Assembly: GCA_033439265.1 (NCBI GenBank)
Contig: JAVTVX010000017.1
Location: 10,438,001-10,502,000, forward strand
Direction: 5' to 3'
Source of the DNA: Dillenia suffruticosa
Lineage: Eukaryota; Streptophyta; Magnoliopsida; Dilleniales; Dilleniaceae
Length of the DNA stretch: 64,000 nt
Positions within the stretch are counted from its first letter, which is position 1. Every line of letters starts with the position of its first letter. The notes under the pieces were generated by a model. That model had not been told where the DNA came from. It saw only the letters and a program-made list of their open reading frames with translations, and ran no database searches. The position numbers were made by a program, and so were the translations under genes. Positions 48,721-61,700 of the stretch are shown here, one piece after another.

Positions 48721-48779
48721 CAAACATAATACATTCACTCCAGTATTCACAGCTTCTATCCACTTTTTATGGTAAACGA

Positions 48780-49245
48780 AACACCAAATACACATACTCC
48801 AACACTCAAACATCACCATTGTACTCCATACCGAATACAAGTAAAACCATGTCCAAATAAACAATACTTAATCAACTAAATATCAAAAAAGTATAACAAA
48901 GTAAACATATTCCAAAACACTACCATCAAATAGATACTACAAATACCATCAACCATAGTCCATAGTACTAAACAATAGCAACCAAACATAACCAAATATA
49001 GTCAACAGAAACGCCACCAACCAAGAACACAACCAATTCAACCATGACCACCACATAATGTAAATAAAAATACACCACTTTCAAAAAAGTGATAGGAAAT
49101 TAATATAATTATAAATATTTATAAACGTTGAAATAATATAATAAAGATATGATTAAAAGAAATTAATAACCAAAATTATTTTATTAAAAATGAAGTTAAT
49201 GATTACAAAATTTAAATATAATACATATGAAATGGTAAATGCAAA
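48780..49245. other. A/C-rich spacer within the MULE
   Basis: The plus strand is A- and C-rich with short ACCA/AACA words; no gene or RNA is recognised. Confidence 0.5.
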
Positions 49246-51330
49246 CTAAGTGCCACAAGGAGGTTGTCCAACATTGCGTCGTGGCTGACATTTCACAGGA
49301 ATACAAGTTAGCCTATCAGGTGTAAGTAGAGGTATATCATATAACAGTGCACCTTCATCAACCTCAAAACATGCAATTGGAGGAACATCATATGAATGTC
49401 GAGGATGACGATATCTTCGCTCGTAAATACTAAGTCGCGGAGATTCATTGACATCGTCTGTACATACTGGAGTCACAATCGGATAGGAAGATGATGGAAG
49501 GATCTCCGTTGCTTCATCATAATCATCCGTAGCATCCAAGCTTGAAGTTATATCTATCCGTTCAGTAGGTCTCTGTGCGGATGTTGAAGGACGGTACTCG
49601 TCAAATGACATATACTTGACAAACTGAAGTGCACACCATGACGCATCTCTGAACTGTCCAAATCTCGAATCCACTCCTTCCTCAGCAAGTACATCTGATG
49701 CTAGTAAGTACATGTTTTCTAACTTATAGCACTATAAAAGATAAAAATAAATAAATATTATATAAACTATAAAATAATATTAAATGGTAAACTTATCTTG
49801 ACTTACAAGATATTATATTTGTCGCTGTGGGTCGGTATCCGTGTTGATAACGATATGCAGGACACTTAATGTATAAACGCATGATCTGATGATATCATGA
49901 CAAATAGTTAGGGTCGTCCTCGACTCACTGAAAGTGTCATCACCCTCTACAATATGGTATCTATCGTTATCCCACAATTGCAAGGGTATGACATGTGTTC
50001 TCATCCAATCGCATCCATGTCTCTCGTGTCGATCAGTTCGATGCAATCCCTGGTCCGTAAATACTGGTAAAGGAACACATTACAAGAGTTTGAATTGTCT
50101 CATAACCTTGTGAGGGTAATGATACTTGACGACTTCAAAACAAATCAAAGGGAAATCGGCACGCCATATGTCACTGCCGACGAGGCAATAAGCGAGCAAC
50201 ACCATCAGGTCAACATGCGAATATGTCATCCAAATGAACTAAAAAAAAATGCGGTGTTAGTAAAATCTATAATAATTGAAGACGATCTCAAAAAAAGAAA
50301 TTTATACTCACCCTAGTATCTCTCATATGATCTAATTTGTCCCTGTATATTCTAAGAACAAACTACCCTATATATACATAATTACGCGGAACATTTCAAC
50401 TATTTAAAAATAAAACAATGTCAACGTTAAATATAATAAAATGAAGGGAATGAAGGAAAAAATACAAATAAATGAATACGTATAGTGATCCTCTAGGGTC
50501 TACGGATAGGTGTGGAGCAGAGGGTATCGAATCAACTCTGTGACACCTGATTGGGGTAAATATGGGCACTCTCTCTCATACTCAAAACTGATAAGAGAAA
50601 ATATATTGAATAAATGAGATAGTATTTATATAAAGTATTATTAAATAAAAATTCATACACCAGGAGAGATAAAATATCTGAATAAGTAAGATCAGACTAC
50701 AGATCTATCTAATACCATTCATAGAAGCCCAACACATGGCTTTGTAAAATGTTGTCAATACAACATTTCCCCAACTATATTATCATGCATAATCAAGATT
50801 TCGTAGAAACTCCAAGTAACAAAGCTTCATCCTCGACCCCAACTAATCCCCGAAAAGAGTACCTAGCAGCTGCATAATGCGACCACGTGCATGGAACTCC
50901 ACTAGTGTCGTATCTGAATTCAGATCCAGAGAATATGAATCAAGAAAATCCGTAATAGTCCATATTTTAAGATGGTCTCCAAAAAAATCCTCTGGTTTAG
51001 GATAGAAACCCAACAGATCACGACAAATGTCCTGTCATTCAGCGATAAAACGAGAATAATCTAACTCAATAACTACATCTTCATTTACAAGCAACCCAAG
51101 TAGAACTGAAATGTCATGTTACTTAATCGTGGCCTCATCAACAGGTAAGTGAAAAAAATGAGTCTGTTGTCTCCATCGCTTGACAAATGTTGTAATAAAA
51201 GCATGATCATATTGAAGTGACAACACCATTGGTGGGTGAACAGGTCAAGACACAATTGCTTTTGACTCTAAAAATAATTTCACTATTGTAAAACTCCGGA
51301 TATATTTTGAAAGTGACAACATGTCCGACA
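49246..51330 (-). pseudogene. Plant mobile domain (PMD) protein pseudogene
   Basis: On the minus strand the order of a PMD protein (MAIN/MAIL and PP7-long-form related) is kept: ITTFVKRWRQQTHFFHLPVD then LLGLLVNEDVV (about 51215-51080), DICRDLLGFYP (about 51040), YLEFLRNLDYA and YSWGNVVLTTFYKAMCWAS (about 50820-50730), SDIWRADFPLICFEVVKYHY (about 50170-50110), HRTDRHERHGCDW and LQLWDNDRYHIVEGDD (50046-49930), and a C-terminal frame (49713-49246). In-frame TAA/TGA codons interrupt the first blocks. PMD proteins act in gene regulation and transposon silencing, and PMD copies are known within plant transposons. This one is a decayed passenger of the MULE. Confidence 0.75.
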
Positions 51331-51789
51331 AAAATTTATCGTTCTCCACAAATAATACACAATAAGAAAGAGATTTACTAGACAGAGAGGATATCTACAC
51401 TCGACATTCAATTTGAATTGTTTACAATCATACCCAATTTTGCGATATAGGATTTTAATAAACTTCTACCATCTAATAGTACTATCAACTACAATACCCA
51501 TTTTTGGATCAATACTATATCGATACTCATTTTCAACACCTCCAATTACACCACCCTAATAAAGTATCAATCTCACATGATCATCACTCATATTTCATTT
51601 TTATATCTACAACAATAATAACAAAATATAATTATAGGACGACAGTATATTCAACGATATTCGATGAACAAGACCCAAGAACTTTTCTAATAGTAGAAAA
51701 ACAAGACCTAAAAACATATATCAACCATGATAGAGAGACAATTTACAATGTTATCGAGATGTATAAACGATTTTATCAAATAAATAGTT

Positions 51790-52560
51790 AATACCCAAAC
51801 CCTAATTTCAAAACACTAACTCTAATTTGAAAACTATAATTTCAGCAGATATGATGATTAAAATTACCATATTCCTTCCATTCAATAGAATTGAAATTAA
51901 ATCATTGTGAATAAAGTAAAACGATATAATTAAAAAAATTTTAAATATGTAAACTTTATAAAAACATTTCTACAAATTTTTAAAATATAGTCTATTTTTA
52001 AACAATTATAATTTTTGTTTGAATGTGTGAATTGGAAACTCTAATTTCAAAACTCTAACCGTAATTTCAAAACCCTAACCGTATTTTCAAAAGCCTAAAT
52101 TCAGTACCCTAACACTAGTTTCAAAATTCTAATTTCAAAACTCTAACGCTAATTTAAAAACTATAATTTCAGCAGATATGATGATTAATATTACCATATT
52201 TCTTCCATTCAATATAATTGAAATTAAACCATTATGAATAAAGTGAAAAAATATAATTAAAAATTTTTACAATATGTAAACTTCATAAAAATATTTCTAC
52301 AATTCTTTAAAATATAGTCTATTTTTAAACAATGATAATTTTTGTCCGAATGTGTGAATTGGAAACCCTAATTTTAAAACCCTAATTTCATAACCATAAC
52401 TCTAATTTCAAAACCCAAACCCTGATTTTAAAATCCTAATTCTAATTTCAACACTCTAATTTCAATTTTAAAATCCTAATTTCAAAACTCTAACCCTAAT
52501 TTGAAAACTATAATTTCAGTAGATATAAATGCACATTATATAAATTAAATCAAATCCTAA
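51790..52560. repeat. Tandem direct repeat with CCCTAATTTCAAAA words
   Basis: A unit of about 330 bp beginning near AACTATAATTTCAGCAGATATGA occurs at about 51832 and 52159, with a partial third copy near 52505. Between the units are many degenerate copies of a 14-bp word like CCCTAATTTCAAAA, partly telomere-like (CCCTAA). It lies between the PMD remnant and the right TIR. Confidence 0.75.
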
Positions 52561-53038
52561 AAACATAAACACGCTAAAGATAACAGAGAACGAAATGAAG
52601 AAATTTCCTAACTCTAATTTCACTTGGTTTGGTATCTTCTACTCGGATAGCAAAACCAACAAACGAAAGCAGAAGGAGAATGAATTATCTTGGATAAAGG
52701 TTTTTCATGTTGACATAGAAGGAGAATGTTTACCTTTCGTCGCTTGTAGGCCGAGAATGTAGAAGGAGGCAGCAGAATATAGAGGGAGGCGAGCAGAAGA
52801 AATGAATTCGACTATGAGGTTGAGCATTTAGCTCGATGATTTCAGACTCTCAGAGTACGAAATAAATTCCGCACTTTGAGAGTTCAAAATCTATTTTTTT
52901 TAAAAGAAAAATAAGATTAATACGATTTAAAAAATATATAATTTCATACTTTCAGAGTGTGAAATCAATACTTACGAAAACAAAAAATGATATTTAAATA
53001 ATTTTAATTAAAACTTATAATATTTTTGTAAATAATCC

Positions 53039-53048
53039 TAAGGAAAAG
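53039..53048. repeat. Right 10-bp target duplication of the MULE
   Basis: TAAGGAAAAG, one mismatch from 42619-42628. Confidence 0.7.
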
Positions 53049-55160
53049 CTTACGGTTTCGGCCATGCAAGGCTAAAGATTTTTTACCAAAAAAAACATGA
53101 TACTAGTCGATGATGAGAAGGAAACATTTTATTTTAATTCAACGTAACTGAAATTTACACTAATGCCTATATATACGTCCATATTTTTCTTATCTTACAT
53201 TAAGTCAGGAAAGTATCGCCGCCATAGAAATAAAGTAACATACCAAATACTTTGATTTTATATAAAGTGCCCAGTGGTTGGTAGTGGTACTACGCGTGGC
53301 ATGGACTGAAGGGGGGTTGGGGTTGGCAGGGCCACGGCCTCTCCCCCCATAATTTTTAATTTCTTTTAAAGTGAGGTGAAATATTTTTATTTATATTTTA
53401 TTGTTTTGGCTCCTTCTTTTTTTCTTTTATTTTTCTCTTCGATTTCTTTTTTTTTTTTTTTTTCACTTTTTAGCTCATCTCTTTCTCTCTTTATATTAGA
53501 CATTGGTCCCATAAAAAAAACCAAAAAAAAAAAAAAAAAATCACAAGACATTACGTTATATAAAAGAGATGATAAAAAGTAAAAATGAACAATTTACACG
53601 ATATATATAATGACCATAATTTTTAAAAATATAAATAATACTAATTTATCACTTTCTTTTAAAGTTTTTAAAAAATCACATCTCATAAAATTTCTACCTG
53701 ATTTAAACTTCCTCGCCTCTATTTATATGTTGGATGGAGCTAAACGTTATTTGCGACCTTGACAAGTGTTTGGGCAAAGCTGGAAGCGAGGACATGTGTG
53801 ATGCTTAAAATTTGACACTTTGACGATTGAGATAGAAATATGTGTGTTGTTAAAATCAGATCGTGTAATAAAAAATGATTAATAATTATAAAATTTATTT
53901 ATATGAATCACAGTTTATGTTAATCTGTATGGAACTGAATAATTAGAGTTAAAATATGAATTTCTACTTAAAATCAACAATAGATATTGTTTCATAATTT
54001 TAAAATTATGCATCTGTTGCTAAAATTAAATTTTTAGAATTTATTTCTTAAAATTTATATTTTTTTATTCATTTATATCCTCACATAATTATTTTTATTT
54101 CATTAATATCCTTATTTAAATCATATAACATTTCAAATATCCCATTAATTTTTAACTTCTAATTTTATTTTAAAAATAAAAAAGTAAAAAAAAAATTATC
54201 TATTTTATTTCAAAAATAAAATAAAAAACCAAACAACCTTTTAAATTTTTTTAAAATGAATTAATTTTTTACTTTTCTTTAAAAAAAGAAGATAAGTCTA
54301 AAAAAACTTTAACAAACGGACACCAAGCTTTAAAAAGCACCATTTTTAAGTTTTTTATAACTTTCTATGAGTACAATAATTCAAAAATTGAGTTTAAAGA
54401 TTGAAAATGAAAATATAGGTGTCAAGAGAGTCAAATCTTAAAATAAATTTTATAGTCATAGTATTTGAATCGAATTAATTAAATAATTTAAATATCAATC
54501 AATTATACACACATCTTATCCAAAAAATAAAAATGTATTTAAGTTTTTTTTTTTTAAAAAAAAAGCATTGGTTTTTTTTTTTTTTTTTTTTTTTTGGTTG
54601 AAAGAAAAAGCACCGTTTTACTTGGATTACACCTAACGTGACGATTGATTGCATGAATGCTCTTGGGGCGACTGAAGGTTGGGCCCGAGAATTACAAATA
54701 TCTTGGGCTCAAGCTTGAAACCGCCCATTGTCTTACCAATGCCTAAAAATAAGAATAAAAATTTAACTAAAGTTGTTTGTATTTATAAAATGAATAATAA
54801 CAAATATTTGTATAATTATCTCGTTCGAACCAAAAAAAAAAAAAAAAAAAAAACTTGTTTAAGGGGATTATGTAAAAAGAAAAAATTGACCCATTTTCTA
54901 AATAAAATTATTTAAAATATTTCAATCATTCAAATTTATGACTATTTTTATGGCGGCTTTATAAATAATTGATTTTTTTTTTTTTTGGGAATAAGCTAGT
55001 TTTGCGAAGTTTTATGTTTGACAAAACAACCTTAAAAATTGTAACATTCGTAGTAATAGAATTAACATGTTTATCTTCTTTAATTTATTTTTGTTTAATA
55101 AAAATTTCTTCAATTTTCAACATTTTATTTAATACATAGCGGCCATTGCAAATGAGCTTG
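53049..55160. other. AT-rich intergenic region
   Basis: No gene is recognised. A GC-rich patch at 53305-53350 resembles the end of a dicot transposon, but boundaries are not seen. Long T and A runs occur near 54570-54597 and 54832-54854. GGGCCC/GGGCTC words near 54680-54715 could belong to the promoter of the next gene. Confidence 0.5.
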
Positions 55161-55764
55161 AATGCGGAGAGTGGCCAGCCTTTTTAAGTCCAAACCCTGC
55201 GGCGAAGCGCGGGAGTTCTCACTCGTCAGATCGAGTCTCGTTCTCGAAAAGCCCAGACCTAGGGTAGGTTTTCGACATCGGAAAAGCTGTGCTATCTTGA
55301 GCTTTGGTTTCGCAAAAGATTGCACCTTTGGCTTTCTCGTACGGCGAATTTGTTTGGCTCAAAAAGTGTGTACGTGGTTTCGACGAAGACGGGAATAGTG
55401 CTCACTTGAGAGAGAGAGAGAGGGGGGGGGGGAGATTTGGGGTCTGCAAAATTCTTAATTTTTTTTAGTTTTTGGAATTGAGGTGTTTGGATTTCTTAAA
55501 ATACAATGTTTTTGAGCCTTCCAGCTTATGTATGAATTTGTAGAAGTTTCCTTCCCACGCTTCATCCCCTCTGATTTTGTTGTCTATTTCTGTAATTTTT
55601 CTTATAATTTTTTTAAAGTATGTAATTTAAGTGTTTGAGCTAATTCAGTCTTTGTTCTTGGGGTTTTGAAGTTGTGTTTTATCAATTATAAAACCAATTT
55701 AGAAGAGTTTCCACTAATGAGACACAATTCTCACAATCACAGGTAACAATAAGGGAATTCGCGA

Positions 55765-58700
55765 ATGGAGATGATTGAAGATGCAAACATCAAGGTTTCC
55801 ATACCTCATGGTGGCCCAATTTATGTCCCTGACCTCGTTGGTCCTCTTACTAAGGTTTCTGAATTTGAGACCTCCGTTCTTGAACAACTTGAGGTAATCT
55901 GTTTCATTTGTTAATACTGATAGGATTATCCAATCCCCAATCTTATTCACTCCATCGTCACTCTGATTGCAGAATTTGAAGGCTGAAATATGTTCCGAAT
56001 CATCGCAGCAAATTGAAGATGATATTCTGTAAGTCATCTATAGATTTCTCTGATTTAGCTTGTAGTCATCCTCCCGAATGCTGTTGAACTATTATCTAGA
56101 CATTGATTTTTGTCATCACTACTACATCTACAGCTTGCAAGAAACTTGAATGTGCCCAACTCCCACCTTTTTTTGGTACCAGGGCAACTAATTTACACAT
56201 CCTATATTGTATTATAATTGCCTAATTGCTAAAATTTCTGGATGCCATGTGTGTTTATTGAGCAAAAAGAATGGCTTTTGAGCATTATGAAATTTACACT
56301 CGTTTCTTAAAGATCCTTGGCTTTACTTTTTGTTTTTTCTTAAGATTCTCATTAGATGCTAAGACACTTAAATTTGATAATGTTTGAATCCCTATAAGTC
56401 AAGGTTGATAATAAAATGGTATCAAGCTACTTTCAAATAACTCTTACGCCAAAATGTTGTAAATGTAAGTCTAGGAGTTGATTCTTTCAAATGCCTTTTC
56501 AGGCAATGAGCTATATTCCATCTGACTATCAGTTGCTTAATTTTGCTGATATTAAAGTTCAGGAAATTTGTGGAATATTGGGAAGCATTATAAGGAATGC
56601 ATTTCAGTCATGAATATGAAAAGATTTATATTCTAACCACCATAATCCATATTATTCTCAATATACTTGCCCACTTTTCTACGTATCTTTTAGTAGTTTG
56701 TAAATCCTGTGACTCCATTGTTTCTTTTTTGTTGTTTCCATCCACGTAAAATCTTTAATTTGATTCTCAGGGTTGATGAACTGAAAGTTTGGACAGAGGA
56801 GGAGTTGGTAGATAGGGCATGCAAGGAAGCATTTCAGGTATGTGGGTCAAAACTTGTTGAGATTTCTGCAATAGATAATGATTTTGCAATTGTCACCTGG
56901 AGACTTTCATGTTTAATGGAAAAGGGAAGTCATCAAAATACCTCAGAGTCAGCAAAATGGTTGATTCTCTCTCTTCTCAGGCCGATGATGAAAAAGAAAA
57001 TTTTCCAAATAACAAGCCACGGAAGAAAGCAAAACGGAAGAAGAATATGGGTGCAAACAATCATGATGTAAGCTATTTTCTTAATGCATTCTTTGTTTTC
57101 TTTTTGGTTTTATATTGCGATGGTCATGTTCATTGCAGTTGCTATTCTAAATTGCTTGTGAGTTTGGAGTCTCCGATTTTTCTAACATGATGTTGTATCT
57201 TAGACCGGACTACTTGCACTGCATAATTTATTAATAGGCTGATTTGTTTGTCTGCTATTTATTTTGCCTGTTTGATTGTCAATAAGGATCCTATTGATGA
57301 AGGGGGTTTTATTTCTTTTATTGAATCACGTTGCATTGATAGGTAACACAATAAGCAGCATGATCACATTTTATCTTGTCTCATTCTAGATTTATTGGTT
57401 GATATTGTGTTCGGTTCTGTCTAAACACTTCATTATGCCTAAACTATTTGGGGTTCAATAAATAATTTTCTGTCACCCTCTGTAGGATCCCTTGGTATCG
57501 AATTCTTTGGTTGCCCTCAATGGCTTGATGCATTCCTCCTTTATGAGTTTTTCTCTTCTTTGATGCTTGCATGGTGAAAAAATGGGAAGTGGAATTGATC
57601 CGTTATGATGAGATCCTTGCAGATTATCTGACTAAATCAGGACTGTGTTTGTACTCCTTGGGGTATCCCTTTTTGGGGATACCTTTTTAAAGGGGCTGAA
57701 CATGGTTACTAAATAGAGATAATGATTTCAGTGGGAAACCAAATTGTTTGTGAATGTGATGACAGTCTGTTCTTTAGTAATTACCCATTCGTTATTTTAT
57801 CATGCTTTGTGATGTCTGAATTGTTGTACTCTCAGAGCAGTTATATGTCCAAGGTGGAGCAACTGGTAAAACTCAAGCAGAAGCAGGATGAAGATAAAGC
57901 AGCTGCAAGGCTGCATTCGTTTAAGTAAGATTTCTTAGTTTATCCAATAACAATATTTTGCCATGTTGTTTATCAATTTCTTCCACATACCAAAGGAGAA
58001 AAAAAAAAAAAAGAAAACAGCTCTTTTATTTGTTTATTTTGTTTTTTGGGTCTTTGGGCAGTGGTGGTTGCATTGTCAGCGAAGCTGCCATTTCAGCCTC
58101 TGAGAAAAATGAAAAGATGACATCTCTGAAGTGTGTGAGCTATGGAAAGGTTAGTTTTTGTCTATTTCCTATTTTCTTTTTCTTGAATGCCATAAATATA
58201 TGCATCATCTTCATTGGGGGGTGTACATATTATATCTTATGTATGTTTGTTACTCTATCTGTATATATTGATGCATTATTGGGAATGTCCAATTCAGCTC
58301 AGAGAAGCTCCTATTGATCTTCTCACTTTCTTTTGGAGCTTGAGTATTATGACATTCATCTAATTGGATATGTGGATCATCGGGTCACTGCCCTTTTTAC
58401 TAAAGCTACATTAGAACTTTGCATTGCTGCAAGAGTGGGACCGTTTGGCAGGCCTGGACATTAAAAAATACAGAATTTTGATAAGGAAAATATATTTTGA
58501 CAAAATAGTTATGTAAAGCAATAGGAATTAAACTATGATTTTTTTTTTAATATTCTCAAAAGTAGGGAATCAAGAAAATTTCTCTCTCTCTCTCTCTCTC
58601 TCTCACAATTTTAGTTTGATGCATATTTAAACTTCTAGAAACTTTTTTTTCATAGATTTGTTAAGTCATCTAAAGAATTTTGCCTAATGTGTATCCATTT

Positions 58701-61700
58701 CTGCCAAATGAAAAAGTATTATTAGGGAAAAAGGACAATAGCAAAGTACAATATTTTCAATATCATGAACAACTAAGCTTGAGGGACATGGCATATGAGC
58801 CAATCTGAAAATTAAAGAAAGGTGAAGATGGTTTTAGTGGCCTAAGTAGCACCAATTGGGAAAAGGAAAGAGAACATGATTAGCAGTCCCAATCAGCAGT
58901 CTCAATCAGCTGCAGCAACTCCTATCTCTGGCCCTATGGATTGAAACAAGCAAGCTGACAGCTAAAGTATATCATTGAATCAAACATTATTACCACCACT
59001 GTGCCAAAAGCTCCTGGAAGCAAAGTGATTGCCAATCGTCCACCAAAATGAAAATAAACACCATCACCAACAATTTTGAAATAGTTCGCCCTTGTGTCAT
59101 GTATAATTGTACATTTCTTGCTTTTTCTATCTTTTGTGTTTTCTATGATTTCATAACAGGTGAGGGCAGTTAATATTCGTGATGCTGTGCCTCTGCGGCT
59201 TCCTGAGGTTGTTCTTTGTGTTGAGATCTATGATTGCAGACAAACTTGGGTAAAGGTATACCATTTTAGCATTTTCCTGTTTTTCGTTTTTTTTTCCCCA
59301 AGTAAGAAAACCTTTTCCAGTTCTTATGTTCACTTATATATTATTGCCAGTAGATTGGGAATCTGCTCTGTTGACTCCTACATATGAAAGTCATTGTCAT
59401 GGGGGAGACCTTTTTTAATTATTAATATTATTTTTATTATTTGATGTTGGTGTCTTGTTGACTGGTCACTCTTTTTTGCTTTTATGGTCTTATTGCCAGC
59501 ATTTTCATAGGTAGGATCTGTTGGGGATGGTATGTCTAAAGCTCTAAGCATTATATGCTTAAATTGAAAAGATTGAAAATGAGAGAAATAGTATTGTTTC
59601 TTATATGCAATGTAACTGCATCATGTAATGCGTATCCTTTGCATTGCACTCCAATAAGTCATTCACATTGTTCAAGTTCTTCCCCAGAATCAAGAATTCT
59701 TGGTGTTAGGCTGTCAGATGTTAACAGAACTCAGGGACCAAATTTGTTGCTCAACAGACCTGATAATGAAGCAAGCAGGGCAGTATGATCCTTCTGCATA
59801 TTTTCTTATAGAGGTAAGTAGCTCCATACACTTCTTCGTTTTGTTGAGGAAGGTAGTTTCTTTTCTTTTCTTTTTTTTCCCCTTCCTTTTACTTTTACTT
59901 GGAATTAAAAAAAAAAGTTCAGTTTGTTGTGTTGTATGTATGTGGCTGGTGAATGCTGTTGTGCCTCATATGCGGAAAGGGTCACAGTAGGCTTAGTTGT
60001 GTTACTTACTGGGGTTTACTTAATTTGAGTATATATTGATATATTTTCTGAACTATCTTTTATTTTTGGTAAGATAGAATTATTTTTAGATAAGCATAAA
60101 ATTTGAGTGACCACATGTATAACTAAATTTATGGGTAAAAACTATGTTAAAATAAACTACAAATAGTATATTAAAGTCAAAATTTACGTAGAGTCCCAAA
60201 TCGTGGAGTCAAGAAAGATATATATTTTGTGGCTACCTGTAGAAGTTTGATTATGAACTATATTTTTCCCGAATCTCACCCTTTTTTTTCATTTTCTTCA
60301 TTATTTCTCTTTTATGCCTTTTTTTTCCTTTGTCTTTTTTTGTGGTGTTATTCCTGTCAATGCTATATCAAGATCTATTTGAGCAATTGTGATTTGGATT
60401 TAGAATCTGAAACTTAGTCTTTAAGATTGTTCGGAATTAGGTAACTGAGTTCATTTAATCAAATGCATTGTGCAGGATGTTTTTTGTAATGATTTGCGGG
60501 ATCCCACTGCTATAGATTACAGTGAACCTATATTTGACTGGCTTAGAAACTCCAAGACTGAGGCACTTGCAAAATGGGACTGCATTATGTCAGGTGAACT
60601 GCAAAAGAAACAGAAAGCAATTTTAGGCAATGCTGTCTCAGGTTTACCTTGCTTTAAGGCCACTGACATGCAGAAGACACGTTTTTGTGACTTGGGATTT
60701 CGAATTGGTGCTGGCTATTTGTACTGTCACCAGGTTACTCCTTTTCACCATATTGTTTGTTTTTAGGTTTATTTTTTTCCTATTTGCTCATAGCCAACTT
60801 AATACAACTTCAGATTCAAAAAAATTTGAAAGCAACCCAAATTGCAGGCTACCTTTGTCTGGTTTAATTGAGAGAATGGGTAAAACTTAGATATGACCTG
60901 GAATATAAAACTTGGTGATGAAATTTATGAATAGACTCTTTTAAATAGGTGAAATTCAGTTTTCATAGTTGAAACTAAATTTAGGTCACATTTTGAAGTT
61001 TGGTTAGAACTGTTTCAAATCAAAAGGAGTTTGACTTATCACAACAACATCAAACTCCTGATAAGAATAATGTTTTATGTACTTTTCTGAAGCAAAAATT
61101 GATTTCCTTGATAGCAATTTTAAAATTTTCATCAAGGATAATAGTGTCATGTTGATGTGTACAGCCAAATCCTTCTAATCGAGAATATTTTTAATCAAAC
61201 ACCAAATTAGACTTTAAATTGGTTTGGATTTCAAAATACGACTTCACCATTTTTCATGATATGACATAAACTAAATTACAGTAATATTGTTTTTTTAAGT
61301 AATTTTCAATTTATAAATAAACCTTGCCAATATATATTTCGATATGTAGGACATAGAATAAAATTGTAGCTATTAATTGTGATTTTCTCTTCAGCAGGAA
61401 AGCTATTTTAAGTAGCTTAAATGGTACCAGCATCCTTCATAGATTCATGATAGGTATGTGAAGTGTAAGTGTCTTTTTTTCTTTTTATAGAAATATAGAT
61501 TTGAATTAGAGGTTAAAAAGAATGCACAATGTCTCAAAGGATAAGAAATCCTTACGAGTGGAAAAAATATACAGAAGGTTATCTCAAGACGCATACCAAT
61601 TATCGAAGATCCTTGCTTTTCTTTCTTGCCAAATGAAATAGCTAGAAATGCAGATTTCAAAGTCTGTAGGCATTCTTCTTCCCTCCAAAGCCCCTAAACT

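Larger units (their letters stand above)
42629..53038. mobile_element. Composite Mutator-like element carrying a PMD gene and a nested gypsy element
   Basis: The ends form long terminal inverted repeats. The left TIR (42629 to about 42806, AGATTATTTACGTAAATAT) pairs with the right TIR (about 52830-53038, reverse complement GGATTATTTACAAAAATAT). Shared internal blocks such as ATTTATTTCGCACTCTAAGAG match ATTTATTTCGTACTCTGAGAG. The flanks carry a 10-bp duplication with one mismatch, in the 9-11 bp range typical of Mutator-like elements. No MURA-type transposase is seen. Inside lie a gypsy element (42938-48463), a CpG-rich hairpin, a decayed PMD gene and a tandem repeat. Without the gypsy insertion the element would be about 4.9 kb. 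Confidence 0.75.

Noticed and set aside
48402-48775. Overlapping Cys/Ala/His-rich frames on both strands.
   Set aside because: They are shadows of the CpG-rich hairpin, which lacks stops by composition.
51790-52560. Regularly spaced repeats that could suggest a CRISPR-like array.
   Set aside because: The repeats are degenerate, variable in spacing, and lie in a plant transposon; there are no conserved spacers or cas genes.
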